Below are positions 26,201 to 37,814 of a stretch of DNA of 64,000 nt, one piece after another. The notes under the pieces were generated by a model. That model had not been told where the DNA came from. It saw only the letters and a list, made by a program, of their open reading frames with translations, and did not search any database. The stretch comes from Rehmannia glutinosa (Eukaryota > Streptophyta > Magnoliopsida > Lamiales > Orobanchaceae). The stretch's first letter is position 1, and each line of letters begins with the position of its first letter. The position numbers were made by a program, and so were the translations under genes. The stretch is taken from assembly GCA_016081115.2 (NCBI GenBank), contig JABTTQ020001112.1, positions 62,001 through 126,000 on the forward strand, in the 5' to 3' direction.

Positions 26201-27346
26201 AAAACACTTTTGTAAAATTCCTTATGTTAAGATTCTAACTCTATAAGCTGCCATTATTACCCCTAGAACTACCTAGAAGCTTAGATTTACCTTTTAAAGT
26301 GAAAGAAAAACACTTGTTCCTTATCTTTTTTCTTCTCCCAAAAAGGGATATCCCATTGGAAAACAAAAACCCTTCACTAAAAACAAATTAAAGAAAAGAT
26401 TAGCTTTAGCTTTTTTTCCCCACCTTTTCATCTTATCTTTAACCAGCATAATTAAGTGCGGTGAAAAAGTGAATCCTCAACAAGAAGTTTGACATTAAAA
26501 GATAATAAAAACTTCACAAAAACTAGGAATTGTGAGAACAAATAAGATAACTTGTGTATATATGTCATTTATACAAGAAGAGTTGGCAAGTGAGTGAAGA
26601 ACACGGAACAAATGATTGTGAAATATTCCAATATTTTATTTTCTTAAAAGAATTCTAAGTGCTTTACATTTATGCTCCTTTTGATGAAAGGAATCTTAGA
26701 AATAAAAAGAGTTTTTGAAACAGAGAAATCGATTTCCCTTTTTTCTTCTTTATTCAGTCAATTTTTCGAGTAGTCAAATGGGATTTTTGGGATTTTCTTG
26801 CTATAATTGCAGAGAAATTGTCCAGAAAACTAAAATTCAACAGGACGTCCAAACATTTAGCAAAAAATATTCTTGAAAATGCTAAGTAAATTTCCCCAAT
26901 TTGCTTTGACAATCAAACAGTAAACAGGAAAATATAAAATGAAGCCCACAAATATGACAATCTGACCTAAAAAACCTCTCACTTGAAATAAGAAAAAGAA
27001 TCGGAATTATAAAACTAAATTGAATATCAGAAAACCACAAAGGACCATCAATATCCATACCCTAAAAGAATTTAATAAAAAGACACTAACTTAAAGAAAC
27101 CAAAATGAGGATCAGAGACAGACAAAAAGGGGAAGGAAATAGCTCAAAACTTTTTGCATTCTAATTTCTGACAAAATAAAAAGAAAATCAAAAGCAAAAA
27201 AAAAAAAAAATTTGCTGATCAAGAAAACAAAATACGGTTAGATTAATTACCAATGAAGCATTGGGCTTGTGGTGGCAGTAAAACTCCTCAAACTGTGGAA
27301 CTTCTTGAGGGATGTAAGGGAACATTAGCCCTGTTTCTGCATACAT
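23236..27346 (-). CDS. CCT-motif family transcriptional regulator
   Basis: This is a nuclear regulator of the CCT (CONSTANS, CO-like, TOC1) motif family without a B-box. Exons: 27346-27251, 25208-24690, 24012-23863, 23328-23236 (TGA), giving 285 residues. The opening MYAETGLMFPYI resembles the ASML2-like subgroup. The C-terminal CCT motif (about 225-270) is split by an intron: REKLSRYWSKKSKRNFDRK, then YACRKALADSQPRVRGRFAK. It keeps the basic and aromatic pattern used for DNA or NF-Y binding. The family usually has Arg after ADS; Gln here (ADSQPRV) is a mild deviation. Intron 1 is about 2 kb. Intron 2 and the stretch after the TGA each lie close to a Mutator-like MITE. By position it corresponds to Arabidopsis At5g53420. 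Confidence 0.93.
23452..23699. mobile_element. Mutator-like MITE in CCT intron 3, near-perfect 9 bp TSD
   Basis: It begins GGGATAATTACTAACACTAC and ends TTTTGGAATTATTCC. It belongs to the same family as 5466-5720. The flanks TTTCATATT (23443-23451) and TTTAATATT (23700-23708) match at 8 of 9 positions. Confidence 0.75.
24299..24578. mobile_element. Mutator-like MITE in CCT intron 2
   Basis: It begins GGAATAATTACAAAACTTCC and ends TTTTGAAATTATCC. The interior shares the TTGCTTATGAAGG-like and T-tract blocks of the 5466-5720 family. A poly-G tract (24611-24622) lies just beyond it. The target duplication is unclear. Confidence 0.65.
25925..26085. repeat. G-box-bearing MITE remnant in CCT intron 1
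   Basis: The ends GATTTCCTGTTCCACTTTAT and AAGTCGAATAGGAAATCTAG are imperfect inverses. They enclose GACATGTG and GACACGTGTT. It resembles the 44530-44700 element but is more diverged. Confidence 0.5.
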
Positions 27347-27378
27347 TTGCTTCACTTCTCTTTCTTGCTTTTCTATAT

Positions 27379-27402
27379 CACAGAGAGAGAGAGAGAGAGG
27401 GT
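27379..27402 (-). repeat. CT/GA microsatellite in the CCT gene leader
   Basis: A GAGAGAGAGA tract (CT on the sense strand) lies between the candidate TATA box and the ATG. Pyrimidine-rich leaders of this kind are common in plant 5' UTRs. Confidence 0.7.
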
Positions 27403-27467
27403 GTGTATGTAAGTGTATGTATAGTATAGAGATGGAACGAGAGGTGCTTTAATGGAGAGAGGGGCCT

Positions 27468-27474
27468 TTTTATA
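27468..27474 (-). promoter_or_regulatory. TATA box of the CCT gene
   Basis: TATAAAA on the minus strand, within CACCTATAAAAAGG, lies about 120 bases above the ATG. Transcription would start near 27440. The box is canonical and well placed. Confidence 0.55.
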
Positions 27475-27778
27475 GGTGTCAGAAAGAGCAAAAAAACAAA
27501 AGTAGCAGCAGAACAACAGCCGTGCTGGAGAGAGAGAGGAATCTGATTTTTTTTTTTTTTTTTTTTATAACTCAGCTTCGCTTACGCCTGACTACGCCCG
27601 GATGACAATTTCCATTCCGCCATTTTCGCCGCCAGTAAATCGCGGGGATGACTACGCACTAGCGGAGTGTTTGAGTCGGTCACGACGACAATCGAGATCC
27701 TCCCAGGTAAAGAGAACAATTATGTTCGACCCCCCGGGAGCAATTTGATGGAACAGGGATATGTACCCCTAACCTCTA

Positions 27779-27875
27779 CCCCACAAATAATTTAATAGAG
27801 CAGGGATTTAAACCTCTGATCTCCACCCCACAATTGCTTGTGGTGGCCAGGTGGGCTAAGCCACCTGGTATGAGG
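27779..27875 (-). repeat. tRNA-derived SINE-like sequence
   Basis: On the minus strand an A-box-like GGTGGCTTAGC stretch is followed by a B-box-like GGTTTAAATCCC. The plus strand carries two near-duplicate halves (27730-27780 and 27781-27830) containing GGGATxxxxACCxCTxACCTC. No tail or target duplication was fixed. Confidence 0.4.
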
Positions 27876-30721
27876 AATCTGATTTTTGATGGTGCCTTGG
27901 GAGTTGGGAGGGCTTCACCTAGGACAGATAATTTTGTAACAGTAATAATAAAGAAAAAGAGGTAAATGTAAATAGTAAAAATAGGAATGTAAGAATTAAA
28001 ATCATATTTGGGGCATATAAAATTAAAGGTCATTATCAACTATAGACCAAGTTGAAGGGTCAGATTAAAATACAAAAGTCACATCATTGAGGTGAATTTA
28101 GGAATAAGAGGTGTTGTCCCTCGGGTATAACTCAAACTGATAAAGTACCTTAGTGACTTATTATTTGTTTGTTAGCACCCGTAGTGTGGAGGCTCAAATA
28201 TCCTAGTAACAGGATGAATGGAGATTTTTTTTGTGGTGACTCAGTCTATATTAGCTCAGGACCCGGATTCACATCATCTACAAAGCTATAGGACAATAAC
28301 AATGGGGGGCATGTGGATGAGGTTCTTCGTTTAGGAATAAGAGATGTTATTTAAGGGATATGTCTTCTATATTTTTGTAGAGAACAGTGTGGAAACAAAA
28401 AAATAAAAATAAATATGGAAACGAAAAAATAAAAATAATGTTTGAGACTCTGATAGTAATTGAATACGAGATGAAAATATAATAATGATGATAGTTTTTT
28501 ATAGTAAAATAGAGATTGAATGTAATTGATACTAGATAAAATATAATAATGATGATATTTTCTTTTAGTAAAGTAGAGATTAAGTGTAATTGGTGATTGA
28601 AAATTGTAATATAACATAGTAATACGTGATGATGATAATGAATGTGATATTCTATTATTGAAAATATAATTATATGTGATTGATGACTGATAAACAAGAG
28701 TGAGTGAATATTATATTTTTTGAAGAAAAAAAATCAGAAACAACCACATATTTGAAAGAAACTTTTGATTCAAAAAAAAAAAACCTTTTGATTACAAGCA
28801 ATCAATTACATCTCAAAAGTAATCACAATCCTAATGCTCGATTGAAAAAAAAAATTGTATCCATATCTGATTTGGTTACATTCAATTAATTATAATGAAT
28901 TTATTTAAAAATGTTTATATTGATGTGATCTGCTTAAAGTCATAAGATTAAGATTATTGAAATTTGAAGAGTGCAACTGATTTTAGAAAAATTGATCTCA
29001 GAAAGTGCCCTACTAGCTAGCCTCAAACAAAACAAGATTGAAAAAATGAAAACGAAGACTTATTTACATATTCTTTTTTTATAAAGTTTGATGGAGTGAT
29101 TTCCTGTTCCTAGAGGGGCTGAAAGTGACAAATATGTAGAGACATCAAATCATCTATTATTTATTTAATTTTATATAAAACTAACCGAAAAAAAGAAGTA
29201 ACGAGGGCGTAATGCAAAAGAGACGTCAAATTATAGGGTTTACCTAATACCATGAACTGTCTCCTATTTTCTTGCCATGCCTAAATTATTTATTCTTTTT
29301 ATTTGCATATATTCTTTGGTATAATAATACTATATATTATAAATGAATAGGACTTACTATATTTTCTTTATTTATTTGTTTTTAGTGCAATTTATTTATT
29401 TGTTGATAAAAGTGGCTAGTGCATGTTTGGAACACTGCACGCGCTTTTGTGATTTTGGAAATGAAGCAATGTATGTAGACGGCAACTGTGGCCCAAATCT
29501 AAGCCCAAGTTGACAATTTCTAATTCGAAATTCACTATAAATAGCAAAATTAGCTTCAAATTCATTCTTGTCTATAAAATTTATTTAGGTTCGAAGTCAA
29601 TAAGTTTAAATTGTATTTCACCAAGTTGACAATTTTTATCCCAAGAAACGTTCAAATTGTATTTCACCAAAAACTCGATTTATTAATTGTTTTCTATCCA
29701 AAAAATCCAAACAATTAATTGTGTAAATAATTGACTTAATTATAAGGTTTAGTGAATTGGTTTTTGAAATGGAAGGTTGTTACTTGTTCGTATTGATTTG
29801 TAACATGATGATTTCAATTTTGTCCAGTTAATTTTTTTATTAAAAAAATTGTTGTACTTTCAGATTTATAAGTTATCATTGGGAGACTTTTCATTTGTAA
29901 TATTAAATTAACTAAACAAAAAACTATGATGACTGTAAAAGTTTCAACTATTAATTAAAAGAAAACTAATTTTAGGAGTAAATTTCAATTATTACTATAT
30001 CTTAAGAAAATAAGTCCAAGGCTAATGTTTTCCAAAAGGAGGTCAAGTTAATCAATGGTTGGGCTTTTTGTATGAAAAAATCGTGGAGTTTTTAGATATC
30101 CAAATTATATTAAAAGATATTCAGTAAATGTTTCTAGATTTGAACTGTTAGGATTTAGGACTAACTATCTTCACCATGGATTCTATTATGTTTTATTTCA
30201 ACTATTATCATTATATGCATCTGTCTATTTCTTTTAATTTATAATAGATATTACATAACTTATAATATATAACAATCCAAATAAATATCAATTTTATATC
30301 CTCAAAATAAATCAACCCGCACATAATGGTAAAAATCAACCCACACGATCATTAATGGGATCGAAACTGAAATCTACTAGTCTCAGGCCTAAGACCTCAT
30401 CGGATGCATCTCACTAATTTAGGCCCTTATTGACTAAATATAATAGATATTTTTTTGGGCATGGTTTGTCAAATGAATATATAACTTCTACAGACATGAT
30501 CAAATTATATAAATCATAATTTTCTTTTTTTTTTTTGGCAATTTTCATAAATTCAACGCATTTATTAGGGAGAAAAATTCAATTTTTAACAATTTTGTGA
30601 CGGGGATCCATTTGCTACCTTTTCACCCATTTGGATGCACACTTGGGTAAATTCTCAAGTTCGTCCGCACTGCATGCCTTTTGTGATATTTTTTTTGCAT
30701 GGTTTGTCACATACTTGACTC

Positions 30722-30825
30722 TTTTTTTTTTTTTGGCCATAAAAAAATGTTGGTAGGAAAAGTCAAACTCGTGACCTAGGCACATACTTACCTACTCCAC
30801 CAATTCAGCCAGTGGAGCTATTTTA
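30722..30825 (-). repeat. SINE-like element with A-tail
   Basis: On the minus strand, TAGCTCCACTGGCTGAATTG (A-box-like) is followed by GGTCACGAGTTTGACTTTTC (B-box-like region). The sequence then runs into a poly-A tail, seen as the T run at 30722-30734. This is the usual tRNA-derived plant SINE order. A target duplication was not found. Confidence 0.5.
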
Positions 30826-32235
30826 CATAATACAATAAATTCTCACTAGATTAGTCGAATCAATGCTTGAATCAGATGGACAAATTGAACTAATTTAATC
30901 ATTTATTCAACTATGAACGGATTTTAATTAAAGAAATGTAGCTTAAAACAATTAAAAAACTGAACTATTAGAAGGATCAAAGAATAGTTTTGACATGTGT
31001 CAAACCCATGTGCTTCTTAACCTCGCATTTGTACTTAACTAAAACTAGCCAAGACATTTATAAAACATTACATTTATCTTTAACCAATTTTATTGGAAAA
31101 TTGTTGGCTTCAATTAGTGAAGTTATCACCATGTCAAATGGTGATAACTTTTACTAAAAATAGTTTCCACTCCACATGACTTGATATTGTCCTACCCCAG
31201 GTCCCCAACCACACAAAATAGGACAAAGTTCAATAATGGCTTTTGGGTGGAAGTGGTGAGCCATATTCCAAGAAGTACTATTTGTTTGAATTTGCTTCTT
31301 TTGTGTCCTTTACACAATTGTAACAAGTTGGGACACTTTTTTTTTTAAAAAAAAAAAGTTGGAACACTTTTAAGCTCAATTTCTAATAATCCCTCTCTAA
31401 TTAAGCCTGGGTGCATACAAATTAACCCATTAAATCATGTAAATTTTATCGAACTAAAGAAAAAAATCAATTTCGTACGAAAAATCTGAGGATAAGTATT
31501 AAGATAATTATAAAGTGTAAATAAAATCATTGTAATAATATTTACCAACAAAATTTACAACTGTTTGTAATTAAGTACCTATTAGATTTCTGTCCGCGCG
31601 TATTGGTTGGTATAATTGGGGGGAAAACTTATACCTTTTGTTATGTCATATTTTGTAGGTAATTGTAAAATTTAGTGACAAAATCAATTATATCAGTAAA
31701 TTTTATTGGTAAACCGAATATTATTTTAATTTTTCTTTTTTAGTATCGATTGGGATGCTGCTAGCTGCTCAATTTGTGGAAAAATGTCATAAATTTCAGT
31801 GCATTGTTTGGCTAATTACACTAATAGTCGACGTGTATTGAATATTGTACGGAAAAAATACCTGCGTGGTCAAAAGTATCACTATTTTAATATAAAGTAT
31901 CTTTTTATTTAGAGAATTTAAAATTTTAAAATATCATTGTCCATCATAAAAGTATTATATTTAATATCAAATGTATTACTATTTTCAGCACAAATATTAG
32001 TTTTTCAATGTAAAAAACATTAGCTATGAGACATGAATGAATACATCAAAAAATCTTATTTTTTGAATATGTAAAAATTAAAAGTATCAATGTTCACCTT
32101 AAAAGTATCATATTTATTACCCAAAAGTATCACTATTTTCGGATAAAATATCACTTTGTATTCAGAGAATTTAAAGTTTTAAAATGAAGGGATGATAATG
32201 AAGCTTTATATACATGGTTATACTAAATATGCACC

Positions 32236-32300
32236 AAACACTAGTGGTCTAGTGGTAGAATAACACCGGTCTTCAGGTTCAATTCCCAGCTGGAGCATAT
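32236..32300 (+). repeat. tRNA-derived SINE head
   Basis: TGGTCTAGTGGTAGAATAAC (A box) and GGTTCAATTCCC (B box) are well formed and spaced as in a tRNA. The acceptor arms do not pair. It is similar to the element at 63665-63773. Confidence 0.5.
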
Positions 32301-32333
32301 TTGTTAACTTTTTAATTAAGCATGCAACTGGGA

Positions 32334-32423
32334 CTGGGTCTCTTGGGCGGGCGGGCATTTGCGACTTGAGCTGGGTCTCTTGGGCGGGCGGGCCCGTGCG
32401 ACATAGGTTGGGTCTGTTGGGCC
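32334..32423. repeat. GC-rich 37 bp tandem repeat
   Basis: CTGGGTCTCTTGGGCGGGC starts at 32334 and again at 32371, a 37 bp period. A third partial copy (TTGGGTCTGTTGGGCC) starts at about 32408. It is a small GC-rich island in very AT-rich DNA. A further GGCGGGTCGTGCGGGCGGGC stretch lies at 32470-32491. Confidence 0.7.
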
Positions 32424-32511
32424 CAGCGTGTTAGGGGAGCATATGCAGTTTTTTTTTTTTTAATAACCAGGCGGGTCGTGCGGGCGGGCGGGTTGCTAGA
32501 GGATCCGTGAT

Positions 32512-32541
32512 CCGTCTTACGGAATAGGATCCGTAAGACGG
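32512..32541. repeat. 12 bp perfect inverted repeat
   Basis: CCGTCTTACGGA (32512-32523) and TCCGTAAGACGG (32530-32541) are exact inverses with a 6 bp loop. The adjoining GTAAGACGGTCCTATACA resembles GTGAGACGGTCTTATAGA at 62271-62288, which suggests a shared repeat terminus. Confidence 0.7.
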
Positions 32542-34119
32542 TCCTATACAAGTTTTCGCCTTTAATTTTCTATTGACAGAACTGAAAGAAAAATGCCATT
32601 TGAAATAGATAAATCATATTTAACGTCTCATCTGTGTGCAGGTTTCGAAAAACATTGAATTATATATGAGGAAGGTTCTAACATGAATACAGTCCCGTAC
32701 AAAGTACGTATAACATTTAAAAAATAAAATAAAATACTCGGAATAATAAATTAATCATTAAGGTCAATAGGGTACTACGGTATCAACGATTAGAAGAAAT
32801 CGTTCTTCCAAGTACATTCCTAATTTTTTTTCCAAAAAAATAAGTACATTCCTAATTAAATAGCCGCCAAGAATATTATGATAATTAATTGGTGAGAAGT
32901 GAAATACAAACAAAAAATATTCTAAAATTCTTTTTTTGGGAGTAATATATTAGAATCCCTTTAATAATTTATTTGGATGTATGATGCTTACCATGATATA
33001 TTAACAAACCTTTACCAAAGTTGAAAATAGTGGATACCTTCTTTTTGGGACCTAAAAAATCAGAAGTCTTGTACTGTAAATACTTGTTGAGTTACTATTT
33101 TTAAGGTGATTCATTGTTGATTCAAAAATCTAGTTAGCCAGGAGACTTTAATAGAGTGGGCCGATACACAAAAATGAGATGGATCGGATAGAAAATCCGA
33201 AAAAAAATTACAAATTATAACTATTTTTCTTTAAAAAAAATTCTCACTATATTATATTTTTTTTAAAAAAATAGGGTTGGGTCAAGGCCTAGATTGGACC
33301 AACCTTAGATCCGTCAGCGTATTATCTAAATTCTTGTCTCTTTTACGTTCGTATACAATCAACGTCGTGTATCTTTGTTTATGCTTCCGCCTGCATTACT
33401 TTAGGATATATGTAGGGATGCTATTATAAACTAGTGCATCGGCAATGGACATACAATAAGTCACCGAGACTCAAGATATTGATGTCATGTAATTAAATTT
33501 CATAAATAGAGTTAGTATTAGTTGACTTTATATAATTTGAATTGAGTTTAATATTTCTTGGTTCCAACAATGTTTTATTGGTTGTAAAATATGGTAATCA
33601 ACAATTATGATGGTTGATGGAAGTATACATGATGTTTTCTTTAATTAGACAAACCTTCATGGCTGCGAAGGTGTATTATTGATGCTGACCAGAAATACTA
33701 AGATAAAATGGCAGAGATATTTAGCTAATTATATTCACATGTACACATGTAATGTTTATGCAAGGAAGGTATATAGGATCAAAGTTAATCATAAGGGGGA
33801 TTTGAATCTTATTGGCCATCGCCTTATCTTATCCTATCTTATCACCAACTTCATATAATTAAATATGAAAATAAAAACTATCTAACTGTTAAAAAAAATT
33901 ATGCATGTATATATTTTATGCTTGCTTCGATTTATTTTTTGTTCTCAACGAATCGTCAATTCAGTAACATTTATTATTACATCAAATCATATATAATTGA
34001 GATCCAGTTGGCAATCAGGAACCAATTATCTACTCTTACAAATACCAATAATTTATCAAGTAGACAAGTATTTGGGATGATATCTTTCTAAATTAGTATT
34101 TCATAAAAAAAATAAATCA

Positions 34120-34341
34120 TTATTTAGTGTTTGCAAATGTTAATTTTTGATTCCGCTTTTAGATTACTTTTTACAAATAAATAAGCATTTTTATAATATT
34201 TTTATCAGAACCCTCAACTTTTGGTTTTCAACTTCTGGTTTCATTTACAAACACTATCAATGTCTGATTCTCAACTATTTTTAGTTTAGCTACAATAAAT
34301 CAATCATTTAAAAGTAGAAAATATTGCAAACACTCCCAAAA
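34120..34341. mobile_element. Diverged Harbinger-like MITE
   Basis: TAGTGTTTGCAAATGTTAAT at the left and ATATTGCAAACACTCCC at the right are inverses. Interior CTTTTAGATTAC, TTACAAATAAATAAGCA and CTTCTGATTCTCAAC-like blocks match 34951-35290. Confidence 0.6.
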
Positions 34342-34950
34342 TGTGGATGTGATTTTTTTAAGCCTTATAAATATTAATATTGTCCAAAAATCACATAATA
34401 TCAAAAAACACATCACTTGATTTAAAGTCACATTAGTGGTGGCTATTTTAAACTTGCAATTGGCTAAAATATGCTCGTATATATCCTTCTTATTCTAAAC
34501 TCTAAAGGCCCAAATCTAATACTAATAATGAGTTTTTGCCCTAGGATTTATTAATCGAACAAACGAACTATCATATTAATTAGAAATAAATGTTTATCTT
34601 TAAACTAGTCTATCAGCAAACAATTCTCAGAACGAAACCACCTTAACATTGTAGAAATTTTCACATATATCAACAATACTATATATCTTACCAGAAATAC
34701 TGTTGATGATCCTATTCGAGATAGATAATTTAATTTTTGTTCTTGATTTTCTTTTTACCTATACATTTAATTGGAAGTGTTCTTCAATCATGCACAATAA
34801 TAAAAATAACAATAAATTCATTTGAACCAGTATTCAAACTTTTTATGCACCAATTACAAACCAAAACATTGAAATGGGACATGAGTAATATTTAAAAAAA
34901 AACAATAATCCAATGAATAGTAAAACACGTCATGGAATACGTGAGCCTAA

Positions 34951-35290
34951 GGGAGTGTTTGCAAACACTTAAAATAAGTGCTTTTTGTTTTTTTGCTTAA
35001 AAAAAGCAGTTTCTAGTGTTTGCAAGTACCAACTTCTATTTTTGATTCTGCTTCATTTAATCAGAATCTAAAAGTAATGAGAGAGGTGCTTTAAATTCTG
35101 CTTCTGCTTCAAGTTTGAATTTTACAAATAAATAAGCACTTCTACTACTTTTTTACCAAACACTCTCAGCTTCTCATTCTCAACTTTTGATTTTATTTTC
35201 AAACACTACCAACTTCTGATTCTCAACTACTTCTACTTTTGCTATAATAAATCACTTCTTCTAAAAGCAGAAGTTTTTGCAAACACTCCC
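34951..35290. mobile_element. Intact Harbinger-like MITE with TAA duplication
   Basis: The left terminus GGGAGTGTTTGCAAACACTT and right terminus TTTTTGCAAACACTCCC are inverted repeats. The 3 bp flanks are TAA on both sides (34948-34950 and 35291-35293), as expected for PIF/Harbinger insertions. It is 340 bp and non-coding, the best-bounded member of the family. Confidence 0.75.
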
Positions 35291-35542
35291 TAAAATAGAA
35301 AAGAAGGAACTTTAATTTATTTATATTAAAAAATAAAGAAAAAAGCAAGAAAGGGATATAGAATTAGAATGTTGTAGCTGCAAAAGAGGGACAAAAGGTT
35401 CTGACTTCTGAGTTTCTGACCTACAGTAATTGGGCCATATAATGATATGCAAATTGCCTTTGAAAATAAATGCAACTCCATAATGTAATTATTGAAACTA
35501 AAATTAATATATTTGTCCTTTGAGCAAATTGTGGGAATTACC

Positions 35543-35661
35543 AAATCCCCGCTTGGCTCTTAGTTAGTCTTGCCGGCTCTTAGCCCGTTGGCTACGATTG
35601 TAGTTGTAATTTTAGTTTTTGAGTTGTTATAATAAAATTCTATCATTCGACAAAAAAAAAA
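35543..35661 (+). mobile_element. A-tailed retroposed fragment with 20 bp TSD
   Basis: A 119 bp insert starts AAATCCCCGCTTGGCTCTTA, carries an AATAAAA signal near its end and finishes in a CAAAAAAAAAA tail. It is flanked by identical 20 bp copies of AGCAAATTGTGGGAATTACC (35523-35542 and 35662-35681). This is a target-primed reverse transcription footprint: a SINE or a severely 5'-truncated LINE 3' end. No A/B boxes were seen, which favours the LINE-tail reading. Confidence 0.85.
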
Positions 35662-35829
35662 AGCAAATTGTGGGAATTACCCACTTGGGATAGTAGATAG
35701 ACTTTTGTGACATATAGGATAAAAAACTATGTTTTCTACCCACTTTTGGGGTTCTTTTACCACAATACACTTGCTTTAAATGCAAGCCTTAAAGTAGTTA
35801 AAGTTGATATTTCTCTCTCATGCATGTAA

Positions 35830-36345
35830 AATACATACATACATACTTAATTTAATGAGCACAATATTGTGCACGATATATCGTGCCTCGTTAATATTTT
35901 GGCACGATATGGAATGAAAATACATGCACGATATGTATGTAGAAATGAATGCATGATATGTAGAATGAGGTAGCATGCACAATGTATGTAGAAATGCATG
36001 AGCACGATATATAAAAATATATGTAATGAAAATGCATGGAAATAAAAGGAATAAAAATGTATGCACGATATGCATGTAGAAATATAAGGAATGAAATGCA
36101 TGCACGATATATGTAGAAATATAAGGAATGAAAATGCATGCTATATATGCATGCATGCACGATATGTATAAGAAATGGGCCGGCACGATATGTGTGATAA
36201 ATGGGCACGATATGTTAGAAATGAAATGCACGTACAATATAGTACAATTATGAAATTGGCACGATTTCGGCACGATATAAATTAGGGGCATGATTCCGAC
36301 ACGTTATAAATTTGGGGCACGATTTCGGCACGATTCGGCACGATA
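35830..36345. repeat. GCACGATAT-type minisatellite
   Basis: Irregular tandem units of about 25-40 bases contain GCACGATATG, TGTAGAAAT and AATGCATG, repeated more than a dozen times. The array ends in GGCACGATTCGGCACGATAT and an AT dinucleotide tract (36342-36362). Long open frames across it on the minus strand are artefacts of the unit. Confidence 0.8.
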
Positions 36346-37036
36346 TATATATATATATATATTTCTTGTCTTCTTCTGTACATAGGGTATGTATTTGGGG
36401 GTGTACACGGTTTTCAAGGAAAATAATAATTACATCAGTTTTAAAATTCAAAATCTTCAAATTAAAGGAAGGACAATTTGGTCAAATTGGGTAAAAAAGA
36501 GTTTTCTTAAGTTGGTGGGTAGAAAAGAATACCCACTATCATAGTGGGTAGTTAAAAAATTCCCCCTTGTCCTTTTGTACAAAGCAAAGCACCTTATGTG
36601 ATTTGTGCAATCATGAAATGTCAGAAAACCTGAGGGTTAAACTTTTTTTAAGTGATCAATTAACATTTTCTCCACAAGCAAAAACTTTTGAAACCATTCT
36701 CCAAAAAAAAAAAAAAAAAAAGAAAAATTGGAACCCAAACTTCTTTAGTTGACCAAAAAAGCAAGCCTTAAGGATCACGCTTAATGGCTAAAGATTCTCA
36801 GTTTCTCAAGTTCTTAGTGCTGACAAGATTGAAATTCATTCTTCTTTTTCACCAAACTCCATTCCGGTTAATCGGTTTATTTTCTTTGGGCAAGATTCTA
36901 TGTTGGTCTAAAATGTGCAATTTACTTAACTGACATGATTTGCAGATTATTAGGTTTAAGTCCAAGAGTTCAGATCCGGTGCGCGTCAAAACTAAACATT
37001 GGACATGTTTGTTCTCCAGATATTCAGAGAGGCTGG

Positions 37037-37751
37037 CAGGGACGGACACAGGGGGGCTGGTGGCGGCAACCGCCCCCCATCGTCTTGCGATAGAACCCCT
37101 ATAATATATTATTAATAAATTAATATATTATATAAAAGTATAAACCAACATATCTTGCCCCCCTCCCCCCAATTTCCATGTAAATTTGTTATAAAAGCTT
37201 GTATGTTTTGTTTTTATTTATATTTGATTTGATTTTGCCAGAGCCGGTCCAAGGTTTCGAGGGACCTAGAGCAATAAATTATATATACAATCGCGAAGAT
37301 AAGGGGAGGCCAACCCGGGCCCTGACACCCTTTTTTTTTAAAAAAAAATTAGTTAATATTTATGTGTATTTTTTTAGTTTGTTTTATTTGGCCCACCCCA
37401 ATTTCGTGTATTGGCCTACCCGCAATAATTCCTAGCTACGCCATTATATATAATTATGGGGTGGGCCGATACAATAGAGTGGACCAGGTGAAAAAAATTA
37501 AAAAAATGCAAGTAAATATTAACTAAAAAATATTTTTGAAAAAAATTTCATAGTAATTTTTTTTAAGAAAAAAGAAAAGGATGGGGCTCGGGTTGGCCCC
37601 TATCTCCGCCATTGATTGTATATATAAATATATAAAAAAAACTTGGGGGGTCATCGCCGGAGGGTCTCCTGTGCGGCGGCACCATCTGCGCCGCCCCAAA
37701 GCCGCCCCTGGATTTCGCCCCCCCAAGAACAAATTTCTGCGTCCGTCCCTG
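37037..37751. mobile_element. Non-autonomous hAT-like element, 715 bp
   Basis: It starts CAGGGACGGACACAGGGGGG and ends CTGCGTCCGTCCCTG, its inverse. The 8 bp flanks are GAGGCTGG (37029-37036) and GAGGCTAG (37752-37759), a 7 of 8 match. An internal GAGCCGGTCC... segment (from about 37240) looks like a further nested repeat. No transposase frame is present. Confidence 0.8.
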
Positions 37752-37814
37752 GAGGCTAGGTTGATCTCATTCTGGATTAACTAAAATGAAGAGGATGTGA
37801 TTCAAGAATATAAG

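Larger units (their letters stand above)
27480..32220. other. Gene-free AT-rich repeat region, first part
   Basis: A GC-richer promoter-side segment (27580-27720) is followed by tRNA-like SINE debris (27779-27875 and 30722-30825, both minus). An AT-rich internally repetitive stretch, with ATAATAATGATGAT blocks, lies at 28390-28700. The rest is low-complexity A/T with no frame resembling a protein family. Confidence 0.55.
32560..37030. other. Gene-free AT-rich repeat region, second part
   Basis: The region contains two Harbinger-like copies (34120-34341 diverged, 34951-35290 intact), a retroposed A-tailed fragment (35543-35661) and a minisatellite (35830-36345). A 157-codon minus frame over the minisatellite is a by-product of the repeat. 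No gene is supported. Confidence 0.6.

Noticed and set aside
28347..28697. 116-codon minus-strand frame rich in Ile/Tyr/Phe/His
   Set aside because: Derived from repeated ATAATAATGATGAT blocks.
32312..32551. 79-codon Arg/Pro-rich frame
   Set aside because: Produced by the GC-rich 37 bp tandem and hairpin; no domain and no upstream context.
35818..36291. 157-codon minus-strand frame with repeated His/Ile/Tyr words
   Set aside because: It follows the GCACGATAT minisatellite unit exactly; other frames over the array look equally repetitive.
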